A stretch of DNA of 64,000 nucleotides from the NCBI GenBank assembly GCA_963695675.1, contig CAVOGY010000003.1:124001-188000 (forward strand), given 5' to 3'. The notes beneath the pieces are model-generated. The model saw only the letters and a list, made by a program, of their open reading frames with translations. It ran no database searches and was not told the DNA's origin. The DNA is from DASUPK01 sp963695675 (GTDB lineage Bacteria; Actinomycetota; Thermoleophilia; Solirubrobacterales; 70-9). The translations under genes and the position numbers were made by a program. This document shows, piece after piece, positions 43,706 to 53,084 of the stretch (its first letter is position 1; the number at the start of each line of letters is the position of its first letter).

Positions 43706-44727
43706 CGGGCGATCGACGTCTCGATCGTCTCGACGGTGATCTCGCGCGCGGGACCGAGCCGCTCGTAGTTGGTGGGCTCGACCCCGGCCTCGAGCTCCAG
43801 CCGCCTGACCCGCTCGTAGACGCGCTGGGCGATCGCCCGCTGGCCGGCGAGGGCGTCGCCGATGATGCCGAGGGCGAACATCTGGACCGCCGCCAGCATC
43901 AGGACCGCGCCGAGGATCAGCGACTGGATGTGACCGCTGCGATCGCCGTTCAGGATCCAGTCGAGCAGGAAGGGCGACCACGCCGCCAGCGCGAGCGCGC
44001 CGAACAGCAGGGCGAGAATCATGAACACGCGCAGCGGCTCATACAGCGTGTACGCGCGGAAGACCGCGAAGGCGTTGCGCCGGACGTAGGACGAGGTCGA
44101 GCCCACCAGGCGCGACTCGCGGTCGGTCGGGTTGGTGGAGACCGCGACGTCCTCGAGCGCGACCGACATCTTGCCCGCCTGGATCAGGCTCTCGAGCGTG
44201 TACGTGTAGCGGGAGACCACGATCAGCTGGAGGGCGGCCTCGCGGTTGTAGGCGCGGAACCCGGATGTCGTGTCGAGCACGTCGGTGCCGGACGCGCGGC
44301 GGACGACCCAGCTGCCGAGGCGCTGGAGCAGCTTCTTGGTCGGCGAGAAGTGCTCGACGGTCTGGACCTGGCGATCCCCGACCACCATGTCGGCCCGGCC
44401 GGCCAGGATCGGCTCGACCAGCCGGGGGATGTCCTCGGAGCGGTACTGGTTGTCGGCGTCGGTGTTGACGATCACGTCGGCGCCGAGCTTGAGCGCCGCG
44501 TCGAGCCCGGCCTGGAACGCGATCGCGAGTCCCTTGTTGGTGGTCAGGCGGACCAGGTGGTCGACGCCGTGCCGACGGGCGGTCTCGACGGTTGCGTCGG
44601 TCGAGCCGTCGTCGACCACCAGCCACTCCACCTCGTCGAATCCGGCGACCTCGCGCGGCAGCTCGGAGAGCAGACGCGGAAGCGACTCCTCCTCGTTCAG
44701 GCAGGGAACCTGGATGATCAGCTTCAT
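43702..44727 (-). CDS. Family 2 glycosyltransferase with C-terminal membrane helices
   Basis: 341 residues. Dolichyl-phosphate-sugar synthase-like GT-A domain: IIQVPCLNEEESLPRLLSEL, VEWLVVDDGSTDATVETARR, VNTDADNQYRSEDIPRLVEP (metal-binding DxD). Two C-terminal membrane helices (FMILALLFGALALAAWSPFL and LILGAVLMLAAVQMFALGII). Likely makes polyprenyl-phosphate sugar or extends a lipid-linked glycan for the GT-C-like proteins nearby. Leaderless promoter box 7 bases before the ATG. Confidence 0.92.
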   Translation of the reverse strand: MKLIIQVPCLNEEESLPRLLSELPREVAGFDEVEWLVVDDGSTDATVETARRHGVDHLVRLTTNKGLAIAFQAGLDAALKLGADVIVNTDADNQYRSEDIPRLVEPILAGRADMVVGDRQVQTVEHFSPTKKLLQRLGSWVVRRASGTDVLDTTSGFRAYNREAALQLIVVSRYTYTLESLIQAGKMSVALEDVAVSTNPTDRESRLVGSTSSYVRRNAFAVFRAYTLYEPLRVFMILALLFGALALAAWSPFLLDWILNGDRSGHIQSLILGAVLMLAAVQMFALGIIGDALAGQRAIAQRVYERVRRLELEAGVEPTNYERLGPAREITVETIETSIAR

Positions 44728-44734
44728 CCAGGTG

Positions 44735-44740
44735 ATCGTA
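44735..44740 (-). promoter_or_regulatory. -10 box of the GT2 operon, leaderless
   Basis: On the minus strand TACGAT lies 7 bases before the ATG at 44727. It is in back-to-back arrangement with the hydrolase promoter. Confidence 0.58.
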
Positions 44741-44774
44741 AGGTCTTGCGCCGGATCGGAGGCAACCCCGCTCA

Positions 44775-44780
44775 TAGACT
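44775..44780 (+). promoter_or_regulatory. -10 box of the alpha/beta hydrolase gene, leaderless
   Basis: TAGACT lies 7 bases before the ATG at 44788. Confidence 0.6.
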
Positions 44781-44787
44781 CGCCATC

Positions 44788-45576
44788 ATGGAGCGGCGAA
44801 TGCGCGCCACGACCATGCGGGGCGCAGACCTCGATGTCGAGAGGATCGGCGAGGGGCCGCCGATCCTCTTCGTCCACGGCGACGTCGTCGGAGCCGCCGT
44901 CACCTGGCGAAAACAGCGCCCGCTCGCCGAGCGCTGGCGCCTGATCCTGCCGAACCGGCCCGGGTTCGGAGGTAGCCCACCCCTGGAGCGAGGTGACTTC
45001 GAGGTCGAGGCGCCCATGTTCGCGGAGCTGCTCGGCGAGGGGGCACATCTGGTCGGCCATTCCTATGGCGCGGTGATCGCGCTGCTCGCCGCCGCGGCCC
45101 GGCCCGAGGCGGTCCGCTCGCTGACCGTGTCGGAGCCCGGGGCGCTCCGCCTCGCCGAAGGAACGCCGGTCGTCGACACCATGATCGCCAACGGGAAACG
45201 CCTCTACGCCGACCCGGGCGCGATTCCGACCGAGACCTTCCTGCGCCTCTTCCGCGTCGGCGCCGGCTCCTCGCACGCCACGCCCAGCCAGCTCCCGGAG
45301 GAGCTGGTGCGGGGGGTCGAGCTGCTGAAGAGAGAGCGACCGTCCTGGGAGGCGGAGATCCCGCTCGACCGGCTGGCGTCCGCGGGCTTCCCGGTGCTGG
45401 TCGATCTCCGGCGGTCACTCGCCCGCCTTCGACGCGGTGTGCGACGCGCTCGCCGCCGCCCTCTCCGCCGAGCGGGCCGTGATCCCGGGCGCGGGCACAC
45501 GGTCCCCTCAACGGGCGCGCCCTACAACAAGCGGCTCGAGGCCTTCCTCGCGCGGCGGAAGCTCCTTGAAGCCGCG
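44788..45576 (+). CDS. Alpha/beta hydrolase, frameshifted twice
   Basis: About 255 residues when corrected. Oxyanion region ILFVHGDVVGAAVTWRKQRP, nucleophile elbow HLVGHSYGAVIALLAAAARP (Ser), and catalytic His in GAGHTVPSTGAPYN. One extra base near 45,404 and one missing C near 45,492 (GGGCACACGG for GGGCCACACGG) restore the chain, including VSGGHSPAFDAV and DALAAALSAERAVIPGAG. Serine hydrolase of unknown substrate. The exact end is unclear; the convergent small gene at 45577 suggests it stops before about 45,580. Confidence 0.75.
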
Positions 45577-45723
45577 TCATTCCGACTGCTGGCGCCGCAA
45601 CAGGCGATATGTGATCACCGCGGTCATGGTGCCTGCGATCAGCGCCGCCCCGATGGCGCGAGGCGCGCCGGGCCGGTCGCCGCTGACACGGTCCGCAGTG
45701 ACGCGGGTGAGGAACTCACGCAT
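45577..45723 (-). CDS. Small single-pass membrane protein (48 residues)
   Basis: ATG at 45723 preceded by AGGTGG. It has a basic-acidic head MREFLTRVTADRVSGDRPG, one hydrophobic helix AIGAALIAGTMTAVITYRLL and a basic end RRQQSE. Positive charges flank the helix as expected for a real membrane protein. No family recognised. Convergent with the hydrolase gene. Confidence 0.6.
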   Translation of the reverse strand: MREFLTRVTADRVSGDRPGAPRAIGAALIAGTMTAVITYRLLRRQQSE

Positions 45724-45909
45724 AAGTCCACCTGAGCTTCCAGCCGTAATCGCGATCGCTTATCCGTCCTCCTTGACCACTGTTGTCTGGGTACCCGGGT
45801 ACTCGACCCAGAAACGGGCTTTCGCTCATGCGGCTATTAGCCATGACGGAAGACGGGTATGGCACACCCTGCCCGTCTTTGCGGGCCTACGCTACGAAGG
45901 GAGTAGACG

Positions 45910-46089
45910 ATGCGGAGCAAGGGACGCGACAAGGCCGGCGGCACGCTCGACAAGGTGCGCGGCCGGATCAGGGAGGCCGGCGGTGCGCTGACCGGCAGCG
46001 ACCGCAGCAGGGCCAAGGGACAAGCCCGCCAGGGCAAGGGCGAGGCGCGCAAGAGGCGCGGCCACCTGCGGGACCTGTTCAAGAGGTGA
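45910..46089 (+). CDS. CsbD-like stress protein
   Basis: 59 residues, highly charged: MRSKGRDKAGGTLDKVRGRI, then GGALTGSDRSRAKGQARQG and a basic end. The DKAGGTLDKVRGRIREAGGALTG pattern (shown in part) is that of CsbD/YjbJ proteins, small hydrophilic proteins induced by general stress. GAAGGGAG lies about 6 bases before the ATG. First gene of the unusual Ser/Arg-rich cluster. Confidence 0.8.
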   Translation: MRSKGRDKAGGTLDKVRGRIREAGGALTGSDRSRAKGQARQGKGEARKRRGHLRDLFKR

Positions 46090-46243
46090 CTGCCACGTCC
46101 CGTTTCGCCGCGGCCTTGCCTCGGCAACGCGATCGAGCGCCGGTGCAATCCCGATTGCGCGTGACGCGCGCCGGGACGCTCCAGTTTGGCAATCTCGGCG
46201 CCGGGTAACCCCCGACAGACCTCAAGGAAGCAAGGAAGGACAG

Positions 46244-47643
46244 ATGCTTATGGCAGATCTTGCCGGGATAACGCGGAGCACGCTGGACGCGGCTTCTGAT
46301 CTATTGGACAACGCCACCGACGCGAACCCCGCGAAGGCGGCGAAGGACGCTGACCCGAAGAAACTCGCGCTGGCCGGCATCGCGGCCGCGGCACTGCCGG
46401 TCGCGGTAGAGCAGATCGCCAAGCGGGTCGCACCGAAGGTCTCTGAGCTCGGTGAGCAGGCGAAGGACAAGGCCTCCGACGCGACCTCGGACGTGGCCAA
46501 GGACGCTGCACTGTCAAAGCTGAAGCAGCAGGGTCCCGTCGGTCGCATGGTGTCCAACGCGGCGAGTGGCGGCGTCCTCTCCAAGCTGGTCCCGGGTGGA
46601 TCGGAAGACGATGGCGGCGGAGATGGCGGCGGGCTGCTCTCGAAGCTCACGCCGGGCTCGTCGGAGGATGACGAGAAGGGCAAAGGCGGAGATGGCGGCG
46701 GGCTGCTCTCGAAGCTGAAGCCGGGCTCCTCCGACAAGAAGGACAAGGAAGGGGGCAAGGGTCAAGCGGCTCCAGGCTACGGCGGCGGCGGCCGGCGAAT
46801 GCCCATCCAGCAGGCGGCTGACGTCGGCGCCCCACTTACGGTCGTCTACGACCGTTGGACCGGATTCGAGGACTGGCCGGACTTCATGCACCGCCTCGAG
46901 AGCGCGGAGCAGGTCGACGACACGACCGTCGCCTTCTCGACCAAGATCTGGGGAATCCACAGGCGCTTCGAGGCCGAGATCGTCGAACAACGGCCGAACG
47001 AGCGCATCAAGTGGAACGTCACCGAGGGCGTGGCTCACACCGGCGTCGTCACCTTCCACGAGCTCGCCGACCGTCTCACCAGGGTCCAGGTCGACGTCGA
47101 CATCGAGCCCCACGGCATGCTGGAGAAGATGGCCCGCGGCATGCGGTTTGCGAAGCGTGCCGTCCGAGCGGACCTCAATCGCTTCAAGGCTGTTGTCGAG
47201 CTCGAAGAGGATGCCGAGGACGGCTGGCGCGGGACGGTCGAGGACGGGAAGGTGAAGCAGCGGACCGAGCGTCGCTCGGGTGGGTCGCGTAGCCGACGCC
47301 GCTCGCAGAGCTCCAACGGCTCGGATCCCGCGTCGAGCAGCAAGGGCAGCTCGCGCAGCTCGGGCAGCTCCGGCGGCTCGCGCAGCTCCGGCAGCTCGCG
47401 CAGGTCGAGCACCTCCGGCAGATCGCGCAGCTCGACTCCGGCAGCTCGCGCAGGTCGAGCACCTCCGGCAGATCGCGCAGCTCGAGCTCCGGCAGCTCGC
47501 GAAGTTCCCGCAGCTCCCGCAGTTCGGGCGGGTCCCGCAGCTCGAGCAGCAGTGGTCGCTCGCGCAGTAATTCGGGCGGGTCCCGCAGCTCGAGCAGCAG
47601 TGGTCGCTCGCGCAGTAAGAGTCGGTCCCGCGCCAGCTCCTGA
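46244..47643 (+). CDS. SRPBCC-domain protein with Ser/Arg-rich repeat tail, frameshifted
   Basis: About 466 residues when corrected. The helical Ala-rich head (about 1-110) includes a membrane-like helix KLALAGIAAAALPVAVEQIA. Next come Gly/Asp linkers with three LLSKL(T/K)PG(S/G)S-type repeats, a SRPBCC/polyketide-cyclase-like domain (about 190-330: APLTVVYDRWTGFEDWPDFM, IKWNVTEGVAHTGVVTFHEL), and a tail made almost only of Ser, Arg and Gly. The frame breaks at about 47,435, in a repeat unit 50 bases long next to its 51-base copy; restoring one G leads to RSRSKSRSRASS and a TGA at 47641. GGAAGGA precedes the ATG. Similar SRPBCC proteins occur beside actinobacterial gas-vesicle operons, but no gvp gene is present. 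Confidence 0.78.
47391..47618 (+). repeat. Tandem duplications in the Ser/Arg-rich tail
   Basis: Two copies of a 51-base unit (47391-47440, one base short, and 47441-47491) and two perfect copies of a 48-base unit (47523-47570 and 47571-47618). Both unit lengths are multiples of three, so the tail has grown by in-frame duplication. Confidence 0.85.
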
Positions 47644-47776
47644 GCTTCGAGTTGACCTGGGCGGAACCACCCAGTTCGAGGATTGCAAACGCAGGGCAGG
47701 GGTAAAGCAATAGAAAGAGGAACAGCCGCAAAGCGCGAACGCGGCTCGCAAGGAAGCGAAAGAGAAAGGCTGGAAA

Positions 47777-48274
47777 ATGGCTCAAGCAACGAAGTCGACG
47801 AGCAAGCGCTCGAGCAGTGGTAGCTCGAAGCGCAACGGCTCGTCTACGAGAAGGGCTTCCTCGAGCTCGCGTCGAGGAAGAAGCTCGAATGGAAGTCAGA
47901 CGCAGCGAAGGCGCTCGAGCACCACGAGCGCGAAGTCTCGCGCGAAGTCGACTGGCCGCGGCGCGACGAGCACCGGCCGCAGCGCGGTGAGCAACGCCGG
48001 CGGCACGGTCGCACAGATCGCCTCGAAGGCGAAGACGCCTCTGGTGGCGGCGGGCGCGGTCCTGGCCGGCGTCGCCGGTGGTCTGGCGATGCGCAGCCAA
48101 AACCACAAGTCACGCAATCCGCTGAAGAAGATGAGCGCTCCATCGATTCCCGATTCGATCAGCAAGATCGATGTCGATTCGCTCACGTCCGCGGCGCAGC
48201 GCGTCGGGAAGATCGGCCAGCAGATCGGCGACGTTGCCGAGGCGGCCGAGAAGGCCCGGAAGAAGCACAAGTAA
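47777..48274 (+). CDS. Ser/Arg-rich membrane protein of unknown function
   Basis: 165 residues. The first 80 are Ser/Arg/Lys/Thr-rich (for example SSTRRASSSSRRGRSSNGSQ), very basic and presumably disordered. One hydrophobic helix follows (AKTPLVAAGAVLAGVAGGLAM), then a segment with KIDVDSLTSAAQRVGKIGQQ and IGDVAEAAEKARKKHK that forms an amphipathic helix. Purine-rich SD GAGAAAGG before the ATG. Part of the 45.9-51.4 kb cluster; function unknown. Confidence 0.72.
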   Translation: MAQATKSTSKRSSSGSSKRNGSSTRRASSSSRRGRSSNGSQTQRRRSSTTSAKSRAKSTGRGATSTGRSAVSNAGGTVAQIASKAKTPLVAAGAVLAGVAGGLAMRSQNHKSRNPLKKMSAPSIPDSISKIDVDSLTSAAQRVGKIGQQIGDVAEAAEKARKKHK

Positions 48275-48315
48275 GAAGCGTCACCCGGTACACAGTTCGA
48301 CACGGAAGGCACGGA

Positions 48316-49466
<1,151 letters not shown>

Positions 49467-49467
<1 letters not shown>

Positions 49468-51115
49468 TGGCCACGAAATCCAAGAAATCGAGCTCTTCCA
49501 ATCGCGGCGGCTCAAAGCGCTCGAGCTCGAGCGGCAGCAGCTCGCGGCGGAGCCGGTCGAGCTCGAACGGCCGCTCGACGTCCCCGCGGGCCGATGCACG
49601 GTCGGCGTCGCAGAAGACGGAGAAGTACCGCTTCGCACAAGAACGTGGAAGGTGAGGCGACGGTCGCCGAGCGCGAGTACCGTGACTATGCAACCTCCCC
49701 GCTGGCCGAGACCGGCCAGGACCCTGACGTGCTGCTCGACGTCCCGGTGGTCAAGGTCGACAAGATCTACCTCAAGGTTGCCGACCTCGAGGCGCATGTG
49801 GCCCTCAAGGCCCAGGTGCTCGACCTCGTCACCCTTGACGTCGGAGTCGACGTCCATCTCGGCAAGCTCGAGATCGACATCGAGGGCGTCGAGGCTCAGG
49901 CGCTGCTCAAGGTCCGGCTCGACCAGGTGGGCGCGATCGTCGACCGCGTGTTGACGACGATCGACCGCAATCCGGAGCTCGTCAAGAGCCTCGGGGAGGC
50001 AATCGAGGACATCGGCGCCGGTGCCGGTGACATGGTCGGCGAGGCCGGCGAGGCCGTCGAGGAGGTCGGCGAGGGCGCCGGCGAGACGCTTCCGGAGATC
50101 GGCGAGGGCGCCGGGAAGGCGGTCGACCAGGTCGGCCAGGGTGCGGGCCAGGCCGTCGGAGATGTCGGCGAGGGAGCCGGCGAGGCGGTCGGAGAGGTCG
50201 GCGCAGGGCGCCGGCCAGGCGGTCGGGGAGCTCGGCCAGGGCGCCGGCCAGGCGGTTGGAGACGTGGGCGAAGGCGCCGGCCAGGCGGTCGGCGACGTCG
50301 GCCAGGGCGCAGGTCAAGCGGTCGGCGACGTCGGCCAGGGCGCCGGCCAGGCCGTCGGAGACGTCGGAGAGGGCGCGGGCCAGGCCGTCGGCAACGTCGA
50401 CCAGCTCGTTGGCGGTCTCGGTCAGACGGTGGGCCAGCTGGGCGAAGGCGCGGGCCAGGCGGTCGGCGGCCTCGGACAGGGTGTGGGTCAGGCCGCCGGC
50501 GGAGTCGGCGAGGCCGCGGGGCAGCTCGGAGGAGCGGCGGGCCAGCTCGGCCAAGGCGCTGGTGAGGCGGTCGGCGGCCTCGGACAGGGCGTGGGCCAGG
50601 CCGCCGGAGGCCTCGGCGAGACTGCGGGGCAGCTCGGTGGCGCGGTCGGCCAGGTTGGCGGCGCTGCGGGTCAGCTCCTCCCAGGCCAAGGCCAGGCGCA
50701 GGGCCAGGACGGTGAAGGCGGTGCGCCCGAAGGCCAGGACGGCCAGGGGGCCGGGCCCCAGGGCCAGAACGGCCAGGGCGAGGCTGCCGGCGGAGCTGGA
50801 GGGCTACCAAGCCCCGACGCCGTCACGGGCCCGAAGCTCGCAAAGGAGGCCGCGAAGGCCGTCGCCAAGGAGATCGGCTCGGCGGCGAGCGACGAGGCCA
50901 AGGACCTCGGCCTGGCGGCGACGCGCAAGCTGATCGAGATGGGCGAGCGTCGTCGGCAGCGCAAGGCCGAGAAGAACAACGCGACCGAGGCGGACAACGC
51001 GACCGAGGCGGCGATGCGGCTCGCTGACGAGCTCGGCCTGGACCTCGAGGAGATCGAGGGCAGCGGCGCCGACGATCGGATCACGGTTCGCGACGTAAAA
51101 GCGGCGGCGGAGTGA
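49467..51115 (+). CDS. Ser/Arg-head, conserved-core, 11-residue-repeat protein with E3-binding-like end (paralogue 2), frameshifted
   Basis: About 548 residues after two corrections (about 49,640 and 50,205). GTG start with GGAGGAGG upstream. Ser/Arg head (SKRSSSSGSSSRRSRSSSNG), then a core like paralogue 1: VLLDVPVVKVDKIYLKVADL, HVALKAQVLDLVTLDVGVDV, IEGVEAQALLKVRLDQVGAI. About 20 units of the type (Q/E)GAGQAVGDVG with period 11 follow, then a Gly/Gln-rich linker, a basic helix (KLIEMGERRRQRKAEK) and the C-terminus AMRLADELGLDLEEIEGSGA-DDRITVRDVKAAA. That end matches the peripheral-subunit-binding (E3-binding) domain of 2-oxoacid dehydrogenase E2 proteins. No dehydrogenase genes are nearby. 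Function unknown. Confidence 0.72.
50068..50700 (+). repeat. 33-base tandem repeats encoding 11-residue Gly/Ala units
   Basis: Successive units of 33 bases built on GGCGCCGGCCAGGC, GGTCGG and (A/C)GACGTCGG segments, degenerate between units. They keep the 11-residue period through the region; a one-base loss near 50,205 interrupts the frame but not the DNA periodicity. Similar, less regular units occur at 48,925-49,320 in paralogue 1. Confidence 0.85.
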
Positions 51116-51432
51116 GTCGGCGGAAGCCGCGCTCCGAGGAGCCGCCCGCCGACGTCGAGATAGGCGCCACGGCGCGGGCCCGCCGGCTGCGCTTCCGCAG
51201 CAAGCCCGAGACCGAGGTCCGTACCTACGGGCGGACTCGGATCCGCTCCGAGGCAGGACTGGATGAGATCGAGGGAGACGCGGATTCCGAGAGCGAGCGC
51301 CGGAATCTTCCCGAGGAGGTCGAGCCGGGAGTTACCTATCGCGACGTCGAGGTTGGATGGGCGGCGCACGCCCGGGTAGAGATGCCCGAGCGGCTAGAGG
51401 ACGAGGACGACGAGGAAGAGCGCGAGCGGTAG
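51112..51432 (+). CDS. Small highly charged protein at the end of the Ser/Arg cluster
   Basis: 106 residues, GTG start overlapping the previous stop as GTGA. Begins SRRKPRSEEPPADVEIGATA, has a basic middle (RARRLRFRSKPETEVRTYGR) and ends in an acidic run (ERLEDEDDEEERER). VEPGVTYRDVEVGWAAHARV may form a short beta structure. No family recognised. Its opposite charge pattern to the Ser/Arg heads suggests that it could bind them; this is inference. Confidence 0.68.
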   Translation: MSRRKPRSEEPPADVEIGATARARRLRFRSKPETEVRTYGRTRIRSEAGLDEIEGDADSESERRNLPEEVEPGVTYRDVEVGWAAHARVEMPERLEDEDDEEERER

Positions 51433-51475
51433 CCACGACGCCTGACCAGGAGGCCGGGACCGAGGCAGGGTAGGG

Positions 51476-51889
51476 CTAGGTCGTCTTCACCACGAAGACG
51501 GAGCAGCCCGCGTTGTGGGCGACGGACTTCGGGACGCTGCCGAGCACCCTTCGCTGCATCCCCTTGTTCCCGATCACCAGGACGTCGGCACCGCAGTCGT
51601 CTGCAAGGCGCACGAGCACGTCGGCGGGGTCGCCCTCGTCGACCAGCGTCGTGCACTGGATCCCCTTGCCATTCATCTCGGTCTCGGTCCGGGAGAGGAT
51701 CTCTCTCAATTGCGCGGATGGGCTGTAGGCCCACTGCGCCTCGCCCCCGCCACTCGGCGGCGGCTCGTGCTTGAACGCGCTGAGCAGCACGAGCTTCGCG
51801 TCGAAGCGGCGTGCGAACTCCGCAGCCTGATCGACCGCCTCACTGGCGGTTTCGGACCCGTCGGTCCCCACTGCGACGGTGGAAATCAT
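51476..51889 (-). CDS. Universal stress protein (UspA family)
   Basis: 137 residues, one Usp domain. Starts STVAVGTDGSETASEAVDQA and has the ATP-binding signature GNKGMQRRVLGSVPKSVAHN (G-x2-G-x9-G-S). Stress-induced, ATP-binding in this subclass. Convergent with the Ser/Arg cluster, whose first gene is also of stress type. Confidence 0.93.
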   Translation of the reverse strand: MISTVAVGTDGSETASEAVDQAAEFARRFDAKLVLLSAFKHEPPPSGGGEAQWAYSPSAQLREILSRTETEMNGKGIQCTTLVDEGDPADVLVRLADDCGADVLVIGNKGMQRRVLGSVPKSVAHNAGCSVFVVKTT

Positions 51890-51901
51890 GGGGTAGTCCT
51901 A

Positions 51902-53084
51902 TCACTCCCCGCGTTTAGGTGTCCAGGCCTCCCGGCCGGCGACGAAGGCGGCGCCGACCAGCGGCACCCCGGGCCGGTAGACGAGGTCGATGTAGGACGC
52001 TGCGTCGAGCACGATCGCGTCGGCGCGCGCGCCGGGGGCCAGGCGGCCGAGGTCGTCGCGGTGCAGCGCCTTGGCTCCCCCCAGGGTCGCCGCCAGCAGC
52101 GCCTCCTCGATGGTCATCCCCATCTCGCGGACCGCGAGCGCGATGCAGAAGCTCATCGAGGTGGTGTTGCTCGAGCCCGGGTTCGTGTTGGTTGCGATCG
52201 CGAATCTGACGCCCGCGTCGATCATCCTGCGCGCGTCGGGATAGGGCTGACGGGTCGAGAAGTCCGTGGCGGGGAGGAAGGTCGCGACCGTGTCGCTGGC
52301 GGCCGAGCGCCTCGATGTCGCCGTCGTCGAAGTAGGTGCAGTGGTCGACCGAGGCGGCGCCCATCTCCACCGCCAGCCGAATGCCGGGCCCGGGGCCGAG
52401 CTGGTTGCCGTGCACCCGCAGGCCGAGCCCGGCGGACTGGCCGGCCTCGAGCACCGCTCGTGACTGCTCGGCGTCGAAGGCGCCCTGCTCACAGAAGACG
52501 TCGATCCAGCGCGACAGGGGCGCGCAGGCCGCCAGCATCTCGCCGCAGACGAGCTCGACGTAGTCGTCGGCGCGGCCCTCGTATTCCGGCGGGACCGCGT
52601 GGGCGCCGAGGAAGGTGACGTCGTCGGTCAGCCCGCCGGCGATCTCGCAGAGCCTCCGCTCGCTGGCGACGTCGAGCCCGTAGCCGGACTTGATCTCTAC
52701 GTGAGTGGTCCCTCCCCGTAGCCCCTCCGCCCGCCGCCGCGCGGCCAGCGCGCGCAGCTGCTCATCGCCGGCGGCCCGCGTCGCCTCGGTGGTGACCCTG
52801 ATGCCGCTCGCCTCGTACGGCTTCCCCGCCATCCGCGCCGCGAACTCCTCGGCCCGGTCGCCCGCGAAGACGAGGTGCGTATGGCTGTCGACGAATCCGG
52901 GGATCACGCAGCGGCCGGCGGCGTCGAAACTGCGGTCCGCGGCGGCACCCGCCGCCTGCACGGCGGCCACCCGGTCTCCCTCGAAGACGAGCGCCGCATC
53001 GCGGAAGATGCCCAGCGGACCCTCGCCCAGGGCAGGATCGTTGGTGACCAGCAGGCCGATGTTGTCGATCGCCAGCGAGCTCAC
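51902..53084 (-). CDS. hutI: Imidazolonepropionase, frameshifted
   Basis: About 394 residues after one correction near 52,300. Amidohydrolase that opens 4-imidazolone-5-propanoate to N-formimidoylglutamate. Metal site GFVDSHTHLVFAGDRAEEFA, HVEIKSGYGLDVASERRL, LGAHAVPPEYEGR; after the break FLPATDFSTRQPYPDARRMI and ATNTNPGSSNTTSMSFCIAL. GTG start overlaps the hutF stop as GTGA. Last gene of the hut operon. The rest of the chain is well conserved, so a single-base sequence error is likely. Confidence 0.9.

Noticed and set aside
46141..46180. Another copy of the hairpin repeat after the CsbD gene
   Set aside because: It has GCGCAATC-like sequence and a hairpin (CAATCCCGATTG) but lacks the GATGCGAGGG head and the ACCCGTT tail; better taken as an unrelated terminator-like structure.
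47391..47618. CRISPR-like array
   Set aside because: The repeats are directly adjacent coding duplications (51 and 48 bases) without spacers, and there are no cas genes.
50068..50700. CRISPR or minisatellite
   Set aside because: The 33-base periodicity is explained by the 11-residue protein repeat; units are degenerate and contiguous.
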